Shown here in pieces: positions 1 through 9,449 of a stretch of DNA of 64,000 bases (positions are counted from its first letter, which is position 1; the number at the start of each line of letters is the position of its first letter). This DNA is from Tritrichomonas musculus (lineage: Eukaryota; Parabasalia; Tritrichomonadida; Tritrichomonadidae): assembly GCA_039105265.1 (NCBI GenBank), contig JAPFFF010000058.1:1-64000 (forward strand). Reading direction: 5' to 3'. The translations under genes were made by a program, and so were the position numbers. The notes beneath the pieces were generated by a model. The model was not told the origin of the DNA. It saw only the letters and a program-made list of their open reading frames with translations, and did not search any database.

Positions 1-534
1 AATCTGAAATCATCAATAACTATCTATGGTGAGTATATATTATTAATTTCGAAGCATATCGACATATCTCGAGAGTTTCCTATGTTCTTGTTCACTTAAT
101 GATTTTAATGTTTCAGATTGGAACTATTACTTATTTGATTTGTTTCATATAATTTTTTAAAAAAAATATCACTTATTAAAAATCGTTTTAACCACATGAT
201 TTTTAACTTCAATTCAAGTTTTTATTATTTTTCTGAGAAAATAAAATCAAGATTATTTTAAAAAGTTTGTCTTGTTTTTGATTAGAAAAAAATAAACATT
301 TTGAGTTTGACAAAAATTCAAAATTTTGTCTTGTTTTTGTTTTGAATTTTTTTAAAAAAAATTGGATATTTTACTTTTTTAAAATGTATTAATTGAATCT
401 CATTTAGAATATACATGCAAAGTATATTTGTTTTTGTGATGATCATGGATGGAAAGGTATTATATCCATATGGATATATAACAGCCAAAATTAAACAGCA
501 ATTTTTCAATTTATGAGAGAAAAATTTTTTTTAA
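1..534. other. AT-rich stretch, no gene seen
   Basis: No coding signal, RNA gene or repeat structure that I can support. The open frames here are short and low in complexity. Confidence 0.5.
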
Positions 535-705
535 CAAATTAATCTTTTTCATTGAAGCTTGCAACTCAGGATCAATTGGAGATTATTTTGTTGAAAATAT
601 TAACAGTGACAATTTTGCATTAATAATTTCAGCAAAAGTAATTGAATCATCAGCCCCAAATGTATATGATATTTTGGACAAATTCATTTTTATAATCAAT
701 AAATG
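535..705 (+). pseudogene. Relic of a C13 (legumain-like) cysteine peptidase
   Basis: A short plus-strand frame starting near 549 reads FIEACNSGSIG followed by ISAKVIESSAPNVYD. Family C13 (legumain / asparaginyl endopeptidase) has the catalytic-cysteine motif EACxSGS and, a little further on, a segment ending in ESS, and both are recognisable here in the right order. The frame closes soon after about 705 and nothing before the motif gives the first half of the enzyme, including its catalytic histidine region. It is therefore a broken fragment of the middle of a host peptidase gene. Trichomonads carry many C13 genes. The match is by motif only, so assignment is moderate. Confidence 0.45.
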
Positions 706-1360
706 ATCTTTTTGATTATATGATATATATCATACCAAATTGTATTTGATTTAAAATATCTTTTATATCAAAAATTAAAAGATACTCACAGAATCCTTCC
801 AATAATTTAACAATTCTTTTTATAACTTTATTTGAATTTTCGTGCTAATATTAAATTAAATATCAATGATTGAATATATTTTGGTTTTCTTGTATATCCT
901 ATGAATTCAAATTTACTTCTTAATGGCAATTGTATTATGATTATTATGCATCTTTCAGTACAAAAATATCTTCTTTCAAATTTTTTTTGTGCTTTGGGAA
1001 AGATCAGAATGTAAATGACAAGATGCCATTTTATTACAATTTTCAAAGCAACAATTAAATCTGAAATCATTCAATTTGTTCATAATGGAAAATTTGTTTG
1101 TTTCGCGGTGTACAATGACATGCTGATATTCTATCATAATTGAATACAAAATCATTATTTACTAGAACTTCAAATGTTTTATTTAGTCAGAGACAGTTGT
1201 TTTATTTTCATGACATTGTTTTTCAAACAATGAATTCAATTTGTCGGGCTCTTGATATCAAGTGACCATGGCGCTGTTTTTGTTTTCAAAATTTGTTTGT
1301 AAATGAGAGAAATGATTACTTCATTCTCCATAGAAATCATTAAGACACCTAAGGCATCAT
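706..1360. other. Non-coding stretch, possibly decayed coding DNA
   Basis: No intact gene. A minus-strand frame around 830-1070 has mixed amino-acid composition but no family I recognise and no clear start. It may be old coding sequence. Confidence 0.35.
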
Positions 1361-1720
1361 CCATCCAATGACTTACCCAATTCAATGAGTTCTTCCAAAT
1401 CTCTGCTTCCCCTTATATTTGGAAAATCATTATCAAAGTCAAAAACTTGGCCGTTCTTTTGGATCAAAGTTCCAGCATGTGTTGATTAATTGTTTTCCAT
1501 TTGATGTGAATTTTAATGATATTCTTGTTATGTTGCCAAGCATCACATCACGTATTTTGATTATTGGCATTTCACCATCACTCAATAAGAAAAATATCAG
1601 GACACCAAATGAGTAAACCTCTTCTTTTTCATTATAATCTACTTCGTTAAGAATTTCCGGAGCTAGTCCGACTAGATCTTCTTCAAGTCTGAACTTTCTA
1701 TTGAGGAAATGATATAGAAA
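1361..1720 (-). pseudogene. Relic of a TKL kinase C-lobe
   Basis: On the minus strand the sequence reads, in order, LAPEILNEVDYNEK, VYSFGVLI and a CWNFDPKERPSF-type segment. These are the APE motif, subdomain IX and subdomain XI of trichomonad TKL kinases. The N-lobe, the HRD catalytic loop and the DFG motif are absent. The same three blocks occur in the intact kinase at 53472 and in the relic at 4095, so this is a decayed paralogue of a local kinase family. It is a truncated host pseudogene with no usable start. Confidence 0.7.
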
Positions 1721-2020
1721 GAAAAGCTTTTTAGATATGTTAAAGATCTCCCATATGATGCTATAAAGAAGAAGAAGCAGATATAGAAGGGCTATTTTTT
1801 CGTTCTAATATAAATTCAGATGAATGATCATAAATCGTTAATCCTATTGGCCAGAAATTAGTCTTATTTTTTCCATTTCAATACTAAAAAGGAATCCATT
1901 TTTATGACAATAAATTTATCTGTCCATATTCATTTATTATAATAAAAGGATCAAATTAAGTAGAGTCAATCTTTTCCAGCAGTAAAAGTGGAAATCATTC
2001 GGGAATAAAATCAAAATACT

Positions 2021-2052
<32 letters not shown>

Positions 2053-2053
2053 T
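1721..2053. other. Intergenic, with a long A tract
   Basis: Holds a run of 28 A at 2021-2048 just beyond the 3' end of the kinase that reads leftward from 3892. Nothing else recognised. Confidence 0.5.
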
Positions 2054-3892
2054 TTATATTCCTAAACAATTTTTGAGGCAACAAACCTCCTTACTGAGTT
2101 TAAACAGGTCGTAGTTGTTCAATTTCATTATTTCGAAGATTTCGGCGAACGAAGGACGATTATCAGCCGATAGTGACAGGCAACGAGTGATCAGTTCACG
2201 GACCCAATTTGAAATACTGCTTGGCAAGATAGGAGTAACGCCTTGGGCCATTTTTAGCATATTGAACTTGGGGTATTTGCCAGTCATGATGAATATGAGT
2301 GTTACACCGAAAGAGTAAACGTCGACCTTGTTCGTGTACTTCGCCTTTTTTTCACCTTCACTTTCATCGTTTTCGTCTTCTGCAAAAAGTTCGGGAGCCA
2401 TGAAGCGGAGGGTTCCGATGCCCTTCGATTGCGATGTTTCGAGGTCGTCTTCGCGTGCGAGGCCAAAGTCACTAATTCGAACTTCGTATTCTTTGTTAAG
2501 TAGGATGTTCGAAGGTTTGAGGTCGCGATGCATGAAGCCACAAAGGTGGATGTAGCGCATTCCGAGAACGATTTCAACAGTGATCAGACACTTCTGCTTA
2601 TTGTCGACTTTGTCTTTATTGATTGCTGTTTCAAGAGAAGTTTCTTCCAGTGAAAGGATCAGAGATGGAGGGTGATTTTTATCGCCGTAGTTCATGCCAA
2701 TGATGTCGATGATGCATGGATGATGAACTCTGAATAGGATTTCGCTCTCTCGCATGAAGCCTTTCAAAGAACTGATGGACTTCAGTTCCTTCTTCGCATA
2801 TTTCTCTTCTTTGATAACAACTTTCACACATGATGTGGCTCCTTCGCCAATGGTTGAATCTTCGCGATAGTCGTCTGGATTGTAGAAAGTGACTTTGGCA
2901 GGTTTATTTTTCAGAGCCATGAGGAAACCAAAAAGTTTCTGCTTTTCATCTTCTACATTTTTTATTTGTGATTTTATTTGGCGGTTTTCCTCTTTCAATT
3001 GGCTATTTTCTTCTTTTAATTTGATCTTTTCTTCATCTGCTGGGGGCCCATTTAGATTTTGAGGTTGAAATACTGGGGGCCCATTTAGATTTTGAGGTGT
3101 AAATACTGGGGGCCCATTTAGATTTTGAGGTTGAAATACTGGGGGCCCATTTAGATTTTGAGGTTGAAATACTGGTGGTCCATTTAGATTTTGAGGTTGA
3201 AATACTGGGGGCCCATTTAGATTTTGAGGTTGAAATACTGGGGGCCCATTTAGATTTTGAGGTTGAAATACTGGGGGCCCATTTAGATTTTGAGGTTGAT
3301 ATACTGGGGGCCCATTTAGATTTTGAGGTTGAAAATCTACATTTAGATTTTGTAGATTTTGAAATAAATAATGATATTTAGGAAGAGCTTTCGATAAATA
3401 TTCAATATCTGTAAATTTTAAATCGCTCATCAGAGGCAGCAGGTGAATTATAACATCGTTTTCATTTATTTTCTCAATTTCAAAAAAAACCAATGTTTCA
3501 TGAGATACTTTGATATCATTATTTGGAATTTTAACCAAATTTCTCAATAAATTGAAAAGAGTTTTATCGTTATCAGCCTTAGAAACATGATAACAATATT
3601 CAAGTGAATCATTAACTTTAGGAGAAATATTTCCAGAAAATAATTCTTCAGCTTGAGACTGCAAAAAATTTAAATTGGAAACTATATTATTTCCTGCTTC
3701 AATGAACACATCATATGCAATAATATATTCAACTGTATCAGTAAGGTTAATATTTTTTGAGTTATACTTTTTTATTAATAAATTAACTTGTACTGATCTT
3801 GGGGCTATTTTTTTATCGATAGCAGATTTATATCTCCCAATTTGAGCTTTGATTTTAATTTGAAAATCTTGAATTTTTCTTTTATTTATCAT
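2054..3892 (-). CDS. TKL-family protein kinase with nine 11-residue repeats
   Basis: A 612-residue protein. I place the start at the ATG at 3892, because the frame's further extension upstream has only TTG. Residues 1-185 are mainly helical and match no family I know. Residues about 185-284 are nine tandem copies of QPQNLNGPPVF. Residues about 288-325 form a charged coiled coil (KLKEENSQLKEENRQIK). The kinase domain runs from about 345 to 600 and looks catalytically complete: glycine loop GEGATSCV, beta-3 lysine in YAKKEL, HRDLKPSN at about 453, DFG, then GTLRFMAPE and DVYSFGV. Tyrosine-kinase-like (TKL) kinases phosphorylate Ser/Thr. The substrate is unknown and no membrane segment is seen. 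Relics of similar kinases lie on both sides, which suggests a local expanding and decaying family. Confidence 0.85.
   Translation of the reverse strand: MINKRKIQDFQIKIKAQIGRYKSAIDKKIAPRSVQVNLLIKKYNSKNINLTDTVEYIIAYDVFIEAGNNIVSNLNFLQSQAEELFSGNISPKVNDSLEYCYHVSKADNDKTLFNLLRNLVKIPNNDIKVSHETLVFFEIEKINENDVIIHLLPLMSDLKFTDIEYLSKALPKYHYLFQNLQNLNVDFQPQNLNGPPVYQPQNLNGPPVFQPQNLNGPPVFQPQNLNGPPVFQPQNLNGPPVFQPQNLNGPPVFQPQNLNGPPVFTPQNLNGPPVFQPQNLNGPPADEEKIKLKEENSQLKEENRQIKSQIKNVEDEKQKLFGFLMALKNKPAKVTFYNPDDYREDSTIGEGATSCVKVVIKEEKYAKKELKSISSLKGFMRESEILFRVHHPCIIDIIGMNYGDKNHPPSLILSLEETSLETAINKDKVDNKQKCLITVEIVLGMRYIHLCGFMHRDLKPSNILLNKEYEVRISDFGLAREDDLETSQSKGIGTLRFMAPELFAEDENDESEGEKKAKYTNKVDVYSFGVTLIFIMTGKYPKFNMLKMAQGVTPILPSSISNWVRELITRCLSLSADNRPSFAEIFEIMKLNNYDLFKLSKEVCCLKNCLGI
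3042..3338 (-). repeat. 33-bp in-frame minisatellite, nine copies
   Basis: Nine head-to-tail 33-bp units encode the 11-residue repeat of the kinase. The copies are almost identical at DNA level, including third codon positions. That points to recent expansion or ongoing homogenisation. A degenerate unit borders it near 3339-3360. Confidence 0.95.
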
Positions 3893-4094
3893 TTGGATAA
3901 ATTTCAACAAACTTTTTGAATACAGCCGATATTAAATTCTAATGTTTATTTTTAATATAATCAATTAATGTAATAAGTGTATCTTTGAAAATAGTATATC
4001 AATAAATCAAATTTATTCTAATATTATTTCATAAATATATTTTTATTTCATTTAAATGATTTATGAAATGAAAAGATTTTGAAAACAATTACTT

Positions 4095-4650
4095 CTATTA
4101 AGCTTGTATGATAGAATTCGAAGTTTGTGTTCTTTCATTAATTTCTGTAGTTCTTTAACTTCTTTTCCTGATATTTCAAGCAATGATTGACACAATGAAT
4201 CCATTTGATTTCTAATTTTTGCAAAGCTTGGTCTTTCTTTTGGATCAAAGTTCCAGCAAGCGTTGATTAATTATTTTCCATATGATTTGAATTTTGATTG
4301 TATTTCAGCTTTGATCAGGACACCAAATGAGTAAACATCTACTTTTTCATTATTATCTACTTCGTAAATAATTTCAGGAGCCATAAATTTTTGTGTTCCT
4401 ACTCCAATTGTGTTTTGTTCTTTGCGAGTTATTAATTTAGACATTTTTTATTGTTTGGTCTTCTGATATAAGAATTTTCGTCGGCTTCAAATTCAGATAA
4501 ATAATATTTTTGGAATGAATATTTCATGCCTTCAACAATTAGGTAGATTGCAAAAAAAAATTTGGACATTTGTGAATTTCTTGTTTTAAATCACCTCATC
4601 AAGATTTGTTGGAAGATTCCAAATGTTTTGATGATGTTCTGATGATGAAT
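4095..4650 (-). pseudogene. Relic of a TKL kinase
   Basis: Reading leftward: a HHQNIIKTFGIF segment (N-lobe, near 4600-4645), a broken middle, then KFMAPEI, VYSFGVLI and CWNFDPKERPSFAKI, and a C-terminal tail ending near 4100. Stops and shifts interrupt it, for example a stop directly before LINACWNFD. The ATP-binding start and an intact catalytic loop are not recoverable. It is a host kinase pseudogene, closely similar to the relic at 1361 and to the intact kinase at 53472. Confidence 0.75.
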
Positions 4651-4739
4651 AACGTTAATAATTTAATATTTATTAAAGAAAAGTCGGAACGTTAATAATT
4701 TATTTACCAAAAAGATTGATTGAAAAAAGGATGGTGCCA

Positions 4740-5155
4740 TAATGCAAGAAATTTCGACTAAGTTTATTATATCGCCATCAAATGACATGTTCATATTTAG
4801 ACAATAAATACTTACATGGTAAAAGTGACCAAAACAAAGATGAATTTGACGTTCTTCTATTTGCTGTTCGTGAAATTAAAAAAATTTTTTTCTATACAAT
4901 ATCAAAATCATTTAATTTGCATATGTCAAAGAAATATCTCTTCTATCCAATGTTACAAAAATATGTGAAAATGCATTTTTTAATTGTTGCAACCTTGAAA
5001 AATTTGAAATTCCAGCAAATTTTAATTTAAGAACAATTGAATACTATGCTTTTTCATATTCAGAAATCAAAGAAATTTTTATTTCATCAAAAGTTTTAGA
5101 AATATATGAGAATGCATCTTTTGGTTGTTGAAAATTTGCAAATAATCATGAGTTT
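4740..5155 (+). pseudogene. Relic of a BspA-like leucine-rich-repeat gene
   Basis: Plus-strand reading shows SDQNKDEFDVLLFAVREIKKIF, which is typical of the entry into trichomonad BspA-like repeats. After a frame change it continues as NLEKFEIPANFNLRTIEYY and AFSYSEIKEIFISSKV, with the alternating pattern of LRR_5 repeats. At least one frameshift and a stop (after NASFGC) break it. It has no start and no long repeat array, so it is a fragment of a host surface-protein-type gene. Confidence 0.65.
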
Positions 5156-5202
5156 GACTAAATGACAAAAAAGAATATTTTTTCAATATATTAAAAAACA
5201 CT

Positions 5203-5208
5203 AAAAAA
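5203..5208 (-). terminator. Pol III T-tract terminator of tRNA-Lys
   Basis: Six T on the minus strand directly follow the discriminator base of the tRNA, the usual RNA polymerase III stop signal. Confidence 0.8.
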
Positions 5209-5282
5209 TGCCTCTGACGGGACTCGAACCCGCGACACTCGGATTAAAAGTCCGATGCTCTAGCCGACTGAGCTACGAAGGC
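5209..5282 (-). tRNA. tRNA-Lys(UUU)
   Basis: A 74-base cloverleaf on the minus strand including discriminator A. The D arm is GCTC/GAGC, the anticodon arm TCGGA/TCCGA with loop CTTTTAA (anticodon TTT), and the T arm GCGGG/CCCGT with TTCGAGT. The A-box and B-box promoter sequences are intact and there is no intron. The acceptor stem, GCCTTCG against CAGAGGC, carries one G-U-type pair and one C-A mismatch. That is slightly unusual but compatible with a working tRNA. Confidence 0.95.
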
Positions 5283-6150
5283 TTCTTAACTCAATGTCGA
5301 GTATCATTACCATAAAAATTGTGGTAATTTTTGAAAACATTCGTTTTATGATTTTAAAAAAATCCAACTTGGTCATTTAGAAATCTAAGTTGAAATATAA
5401 TAATTACTTTTAGAAATATATACTATCTCTACATTAAGATATATTAATTTTATAATATTTAATTTTTGTTGTTTTTAATTTGATCAAATCTTTTTTCACT
5501 TTGGCATTCTTGAATTATTTCAAATGCAAAGTCTTTTATTCCAATTTAAATATCATCAAGAAGAGACATCATTCTTTTATAACTGATTTTGATTGTTTAT
5601 ATAAGATATTGATATGTATAAAAAACTAATTTTTTTTTCTAAAAGAACATATAAATCAGTCGTGTTATTTGAAATAAATTTCAAATATAAGAATGATTTA
5701 AATCAAATAACAGGACCAATTTAATATTTTCATTTATACTGAATTTTTGAATGAAATTCTTTCAAAAAGCAAAAAATTTCCGTAATTGAAAATGATTCAA
5801 ATTAAATAAAACTTTCTTCAACATGTTTTCCTATATATAAATATATATAAATATATATATGTATATTTATCATAATTTGTCTTATTCCTCTTTCAATAAT
5901 AGGAAAAAATTATATTATTCAATTTTGGAAATTATATTTATCAATTTTTTTTGGCCTATTCAATTTTGGCTTCTAAAAATATTTCAATTATTCCGTTGTG
6001 ATTAATAATTCTACAAACATTTTTTCTTTTTTCTTTATATTTATTTATTTTGTTATTTTTTATTTTATTTTATTTATTTGATTTTAAATTTAAAAACCAG
6101 GATATTTAAGATTTTGTAATAATTTTTTCTATATATTCAAATTATTCTTT
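5283..6150. other. AT-rich intergenic region
   Basis: Between the tRNA and the gene starting at 6174. I see only simple A/T-rich sequence and short TA repeats near 5835-5870; no gene. Confidence 0.5.
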
Positions 6151-6156
6151 TATAAT

Positions 6157-6166
6157 CATTTCATTT
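6157..6166 (+). promoter_or_regulatory. Initiator-like TCATTTCATT
   Basis: Two overlapping TCATT motifs lie 11-17 bases before the ATG at 6174. Trichomonad core promoters use an initiator of type TCA+1Y(T/A) close to the start codon. Position and sequence fit, but this is motif evidence only. Confidence 0.45.
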
Positions 6167-6173
6167 TCTATTA

Positions 6174-6755
6174 ATGACTACCACAAAACATCTAAAAAGA
6201 AATGATGATCTTGATCAATTCGAATGCTGGAAGCAGATTGTTGAGGTTTACGGTGAACATACCAATCTGAAAGTCTTAAAAAAAATGGTTGATGAGGTTG
6301 TTAAAGTAACAGGTATCCCAATTAAACGAGAACAGTATCGGAAGAAAAAAGGATATGTTGAGTACCTTCAGGAACATTGGGAAGTGGCAGAAAGAATTGC
6401 TTTAGGAATAACAATCGATCCTGAAGATATAAAGCAAGGTCCATTGGCCCAAAAACATAAAAAAGATGACATAAATACAATTATACAGCCTCAACAGATG
6501 TTTACACCCCAAGCTACAGCTCAGCAAACTAATTATTTACAGATACAGAATCACCAGATTCTGCAAGTACATCCTATACAGAATCAAGTTTCTCTAAATA
6601 TACTTGATCGATCACAAAATGATGAAATTCAAAGGGATTTCTCAAATATTGGAAGTGCTTCCAACCAGGATTTCGACTTTAACGGAATGCCTGATGAAAA
6701 TATGTATAACTTCTTTGATTTCCATGTAAGATCTGATGATGACTTTTATATTTGA
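6174..6755 (+). CDS. Hypothetical protein, basic head and Gln-rich, acidic tail
   Basis: A 193-residue protein I do not recognise. Residues 1-90 form a compact helical, Lys-rich block (FECWKQIVEVYGEHTNL to QEHWEVAERIALG). Residues about 100-145 are rich in Gln (TPQATAQQTNYLQIQN). The tail from about 160 is acidic and aromatic (MYNFFDFHVRSDDDFYI). A basic helical head with Gln-rich and acidic-hydrophobic segments is the general layout of transcription regulators, but no DNA-binding motif is certain, so that role is only a guess. No signal peptide or membrane segment. The initiator-like motif just before the ATG supports the start. Confidence 0.7.
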   Translation: MTTTKHLKRNDDLDQFECWKQIVEVYGEHTNLKVLKKMVDEVVKVTGIPIKREQYRKKKGYVEYLQEHWEVAERIALGITIDPEDIKQGPLAQKHKKDDINTIIQPQQMFTPQATAQQTNYLQIQNHQILQVHPIQNQVSLNILDRSQNDEIQRDFSNIGSASNQDFDFNGMPDENMYNFFDFHVRSDDDFYI

Positions 6756-7364
6756 ATAACTTGAAATTATTCATTTAAATAAACTATTTGTGATAAAATT
6801 TTGAAAAAATTTTATAATTCATTTTATATAACATGTCATAAATTTTAATCATTTTATCATGTCATAAAGATTTTAAATGTTCTGAAGTTTGCATAATAGA
6901 TTAGTTTAATGAGACAATAATTTGGAATATAATTAAACATAGATTTTCTCAGAATTGACCAATGATATAAGGTTTTTCATTTTATAATTGTATTGTGTCT
7001 AAGCCTTGGTTTTTGTATTTACAATTGTATACAACTTGTCCGTTTAAACGGAACAAACCTGATTGAGCAGGTGGATTTTATTAAAAAATGATCAAAAATA
7101 GAAGGTAAGTGGGGAAAATAATAAAAATTTTATATTGAAAATTTGCATGTTTTTATGTTTTACGAGTTTCATTAAAAACGTACTTTTTTTACTGGTTTCA
7201 TTTCAATGATTTTTTATTTTGGAATATTTTATTATACCATATTAATAGATACAATGAATAGTTTTTGTTTGTTTATTTATTATTTCATTATCTACTATTT
7301 TAAATGAGATAAATAATTAATATTACCATCTGAAAAAGTGGTGTAGAAATAAACCATTCTCAAT
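6756..7364. other. Intergenic region with a dispersed-repeat motif
   Basis: Holds a near-palindrome around CCGTTTAAACGG at about 7041. At 7335-7360 is a copy of the AAAAGTGGYGTAGAAA motif that recurs near 39027 and 56772. No gene seen. Confidence 0.4.
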
Positions 7365-8960
7365 TTAGGGATTAAATTTTGATTTTATTGATTCAATATC
7401 TAACGGCTTTTTTGCATTCCACACTTTTTTAACGATAAATTTTATCAATTTATCATACGAAGTACTCTGCATTGGCGAATTTTTCACGAGTAATTTTATA
7501 TTCTCTTTCATTCTTGATTCCAGTGATCGTGCCTCTTTTGAAGGACGATCAATTCCCCAAGGAAGAAGAGACAAAATCAATGCAGCGGAGTTCGTGTTTG
7601 CATAAGCCAACAAATGCTTATCAGCTCTTGAACAATGAACGATATTTTGTACAAATGAACTGACCATGAAATATTTCTGATTAATTAAGTCATTCAAATT
7701 AGAAGGAACTTCATCAAGAGTCAAGAGTTCATCGCATGGGGCCTTTGGCTGTCCAATCAGTCCGTTTTCGCACTCGAAGCATGTGTAATTGAATCTTTTA
7801 ATGCAAATATCAAAGAGTTTTTTGTACGCTTCTCCCGGCGAGTTGTATATAACAAACGGTATCTTGTCCATATAAAGGCCATAAATGTAACCGTCAAACA
7901 TCAAAAAATCGTCGGTGTTTTTTTTACTAAAATATTCGCATTTTGCCTTTTGAATGGTTTTTGGCGTGTTGTTTAATTTTTTAAACATTTTTTCATATTC
8001 TTGACTCTTGTCAATTGTCAGCTTGAGATATCCTTCAGGTGATGTTAATGTTTTATAATATGGTATCAAAATTTGAATGAATGGATTCAAAATTTCTTTA
8101 TATTTCAAATTTTCAGTTTTATTGAAAATTTCTTTCAATTTTTTCTCATTTATTTCAAGCCTATTCATAATTGAATGTGAAAATTCAATACGACATGAAA
8201 TATTCCCATATGTTCTATATTCTTCATTTGTCAACTTTAACGGTTTCTCAGAATATGTATATTGATTTTCATAAAGTTGAATTTCAATTTGTGATAAGAA
8301 AAAGCCTTTAAGAAAAAGAACACACCAATTATATCCTAATTCATTAATTTCGTCAGGTGTAAAATCTTTGTTTTCAATTTCTTTAAGAAAAGTTCTTAAA
8401 ATACTGAAATGTGATATGAAAACAAATCTATCCATATTTAAATGCGCAAAATCATCGCTGACATTGTCTATTAATTTATCTAATTCAGAAAGTGTAACTG
8501 GAATAGAATTATAAAAATTGCGGATTTGAAAGTTTTCATGATTGATTAAAAGTTTTTCTTTGAATGATCCAGTATATGAATTTAGTGAGGATTTAACATC
8601 ATCACTTGCTATTTTAATGGCTTGTAAATGAAATCTATAATAAATTACAGAAAGTAAATTAAATGATTTCCCCCAATCTTTGTAAGAAGGTAAAAAAGAA
8701 AGATTAAAAAGAATTATAAATTTTTCTTTGAGATCTGCAAGAGATTTCATTGAAATACCATAACTTTCTATTACTTCTAAGTCTTCTGCCTTATAATGCT
8801 CATACCAATCAGTTATAGATTTGAGTTTTGGCTCTATATATGAATCTGGGTCTAAATCTGAATATTCTTGAAGTTGATCAAATTGGCCGTCATAAAATAA
8901 CTTAATAAAATCAAGCATATCATTTAGTAAATGATCATGAATTGATTTCGGGCTATACAT
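7365..8960 (-). CDS. Hypothetical protein, 531 residues
   Basis: An intact gene with ATG at 8960 and a TAAA stop context. I do not recognise the family. The protein is soluble-looking, with no signal peptide or clear membrane span, and largely helical. The C-terminal third has a more conserved feel: FNYTCFECENGLIGQ, LNDLINQKYFMVSSFVQNI, then ALILSLLPWGIDRPSKEARSLE and a basic end. Two cysteines in TCFEC could bind metal, but no second pair is evident. Amino-acid composition and codon use resemble neighbouring genes. It is separated from its neighbours by AT-rich gaps, with no operon logic. Probably a trichomonad-specific protein. Confidence 0.75.
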   Translation of the reverse strand: MYSPKSIHDHLLNDMLDFIKLFYDGQFDQLQEYSDLDPDSYIEPKLKSITDWYEHYKAEDLEVIESYGISMKSLADLKEKFIILFNLSFLPSYKDWGKSFNLLSVIYYRFHLQAIKIASDDVKSSLNSYTGSFKEKLLINHENFQIRNFYNSIPVTLSELDKLIDNVSDDFAHLNMDRFVFISHFSILRTFLKEIENKDFTPDEINELGYNWCVLFLKGFFLSQIEIQLYENQYTYSEKPLKLTNEEYRTYGNISCRIEFSHSIMNRLEINEKKLKEIFNKTENLKYKEILNPFIQILIPYYKTLTSPEGYLKLTIDKSQEYEKMFKKLNNTPKTIQKAKCEYFSKKNTDDFLMFDGYIYGLYMDKIPFVIYNSPGEAYKKLFDICIKRFNYTCFECENGLIGQPKAPCDELLTLDEVPSNLNDLINQKYFMVSSFVQNIVHCSRADKHLLAYANTNSAALILSLLPWGIDRPSKEARSLESRMKENIKLLVKNSPMQSTSYDKLIKFIVKKVWNAKKPLDIESIKSKFNP

Positions 8961-9449
8961 TAAAAAAAAATATTTAAAATATTTTTTGAAAATATTTAAC
9001 TTTAACTTTTTGAAAATATTTCAATGAAATATTTAAATTTTTATTAGAAAATTTCCAAAAGCATTCAATAAAACAATACAAATAAAATTTAAATATTATT
9101 AGAAATTTTTTTTTTATGTTAAGGTATATCATTTAGATATATCTAAAAAAAGTTTATTCAATACAAATATTCCACTTTTTTATCGATTCTTTGGCTTTTT
9201 ATCAATATTTACTTTTATTGAATGTTAAAGCAGATAATATTGATATTTACCGAAAAAATAACCTTTACCTGATAGGATCGATACACAAAGCTGTAACAGT
9301 AAACTAAAATTTTTCTATTGATCATCTTATTGAGAATAAAAAAATCTTAGTTTATGAAATAAAAAAAAAAAAAAAAAAAAAGATAAAAAGACAAATTGAA
9401 AGGTTTTTATATTAAGAAATTTATTATTGAAGATTAAAGGTGATAAAAT
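8961..9449. other. AT-rich intergenic region
   Basis: Contains an A tract of about 20 at 9361-9381; no gene or repeat recognised. Confidence 0.5.

Noticed and set aside
2302-2577. Secondary frames inside the kinase and other large genes
   Set aside because: They overlap strongly supported genes in other phases and show no independent coding signal.
7038-7058. Near-palindrome around CCGTTTAAACGG as an operator
   Set aside because: A single occurrence in a decayed-looking spacer with no gene start nearby.
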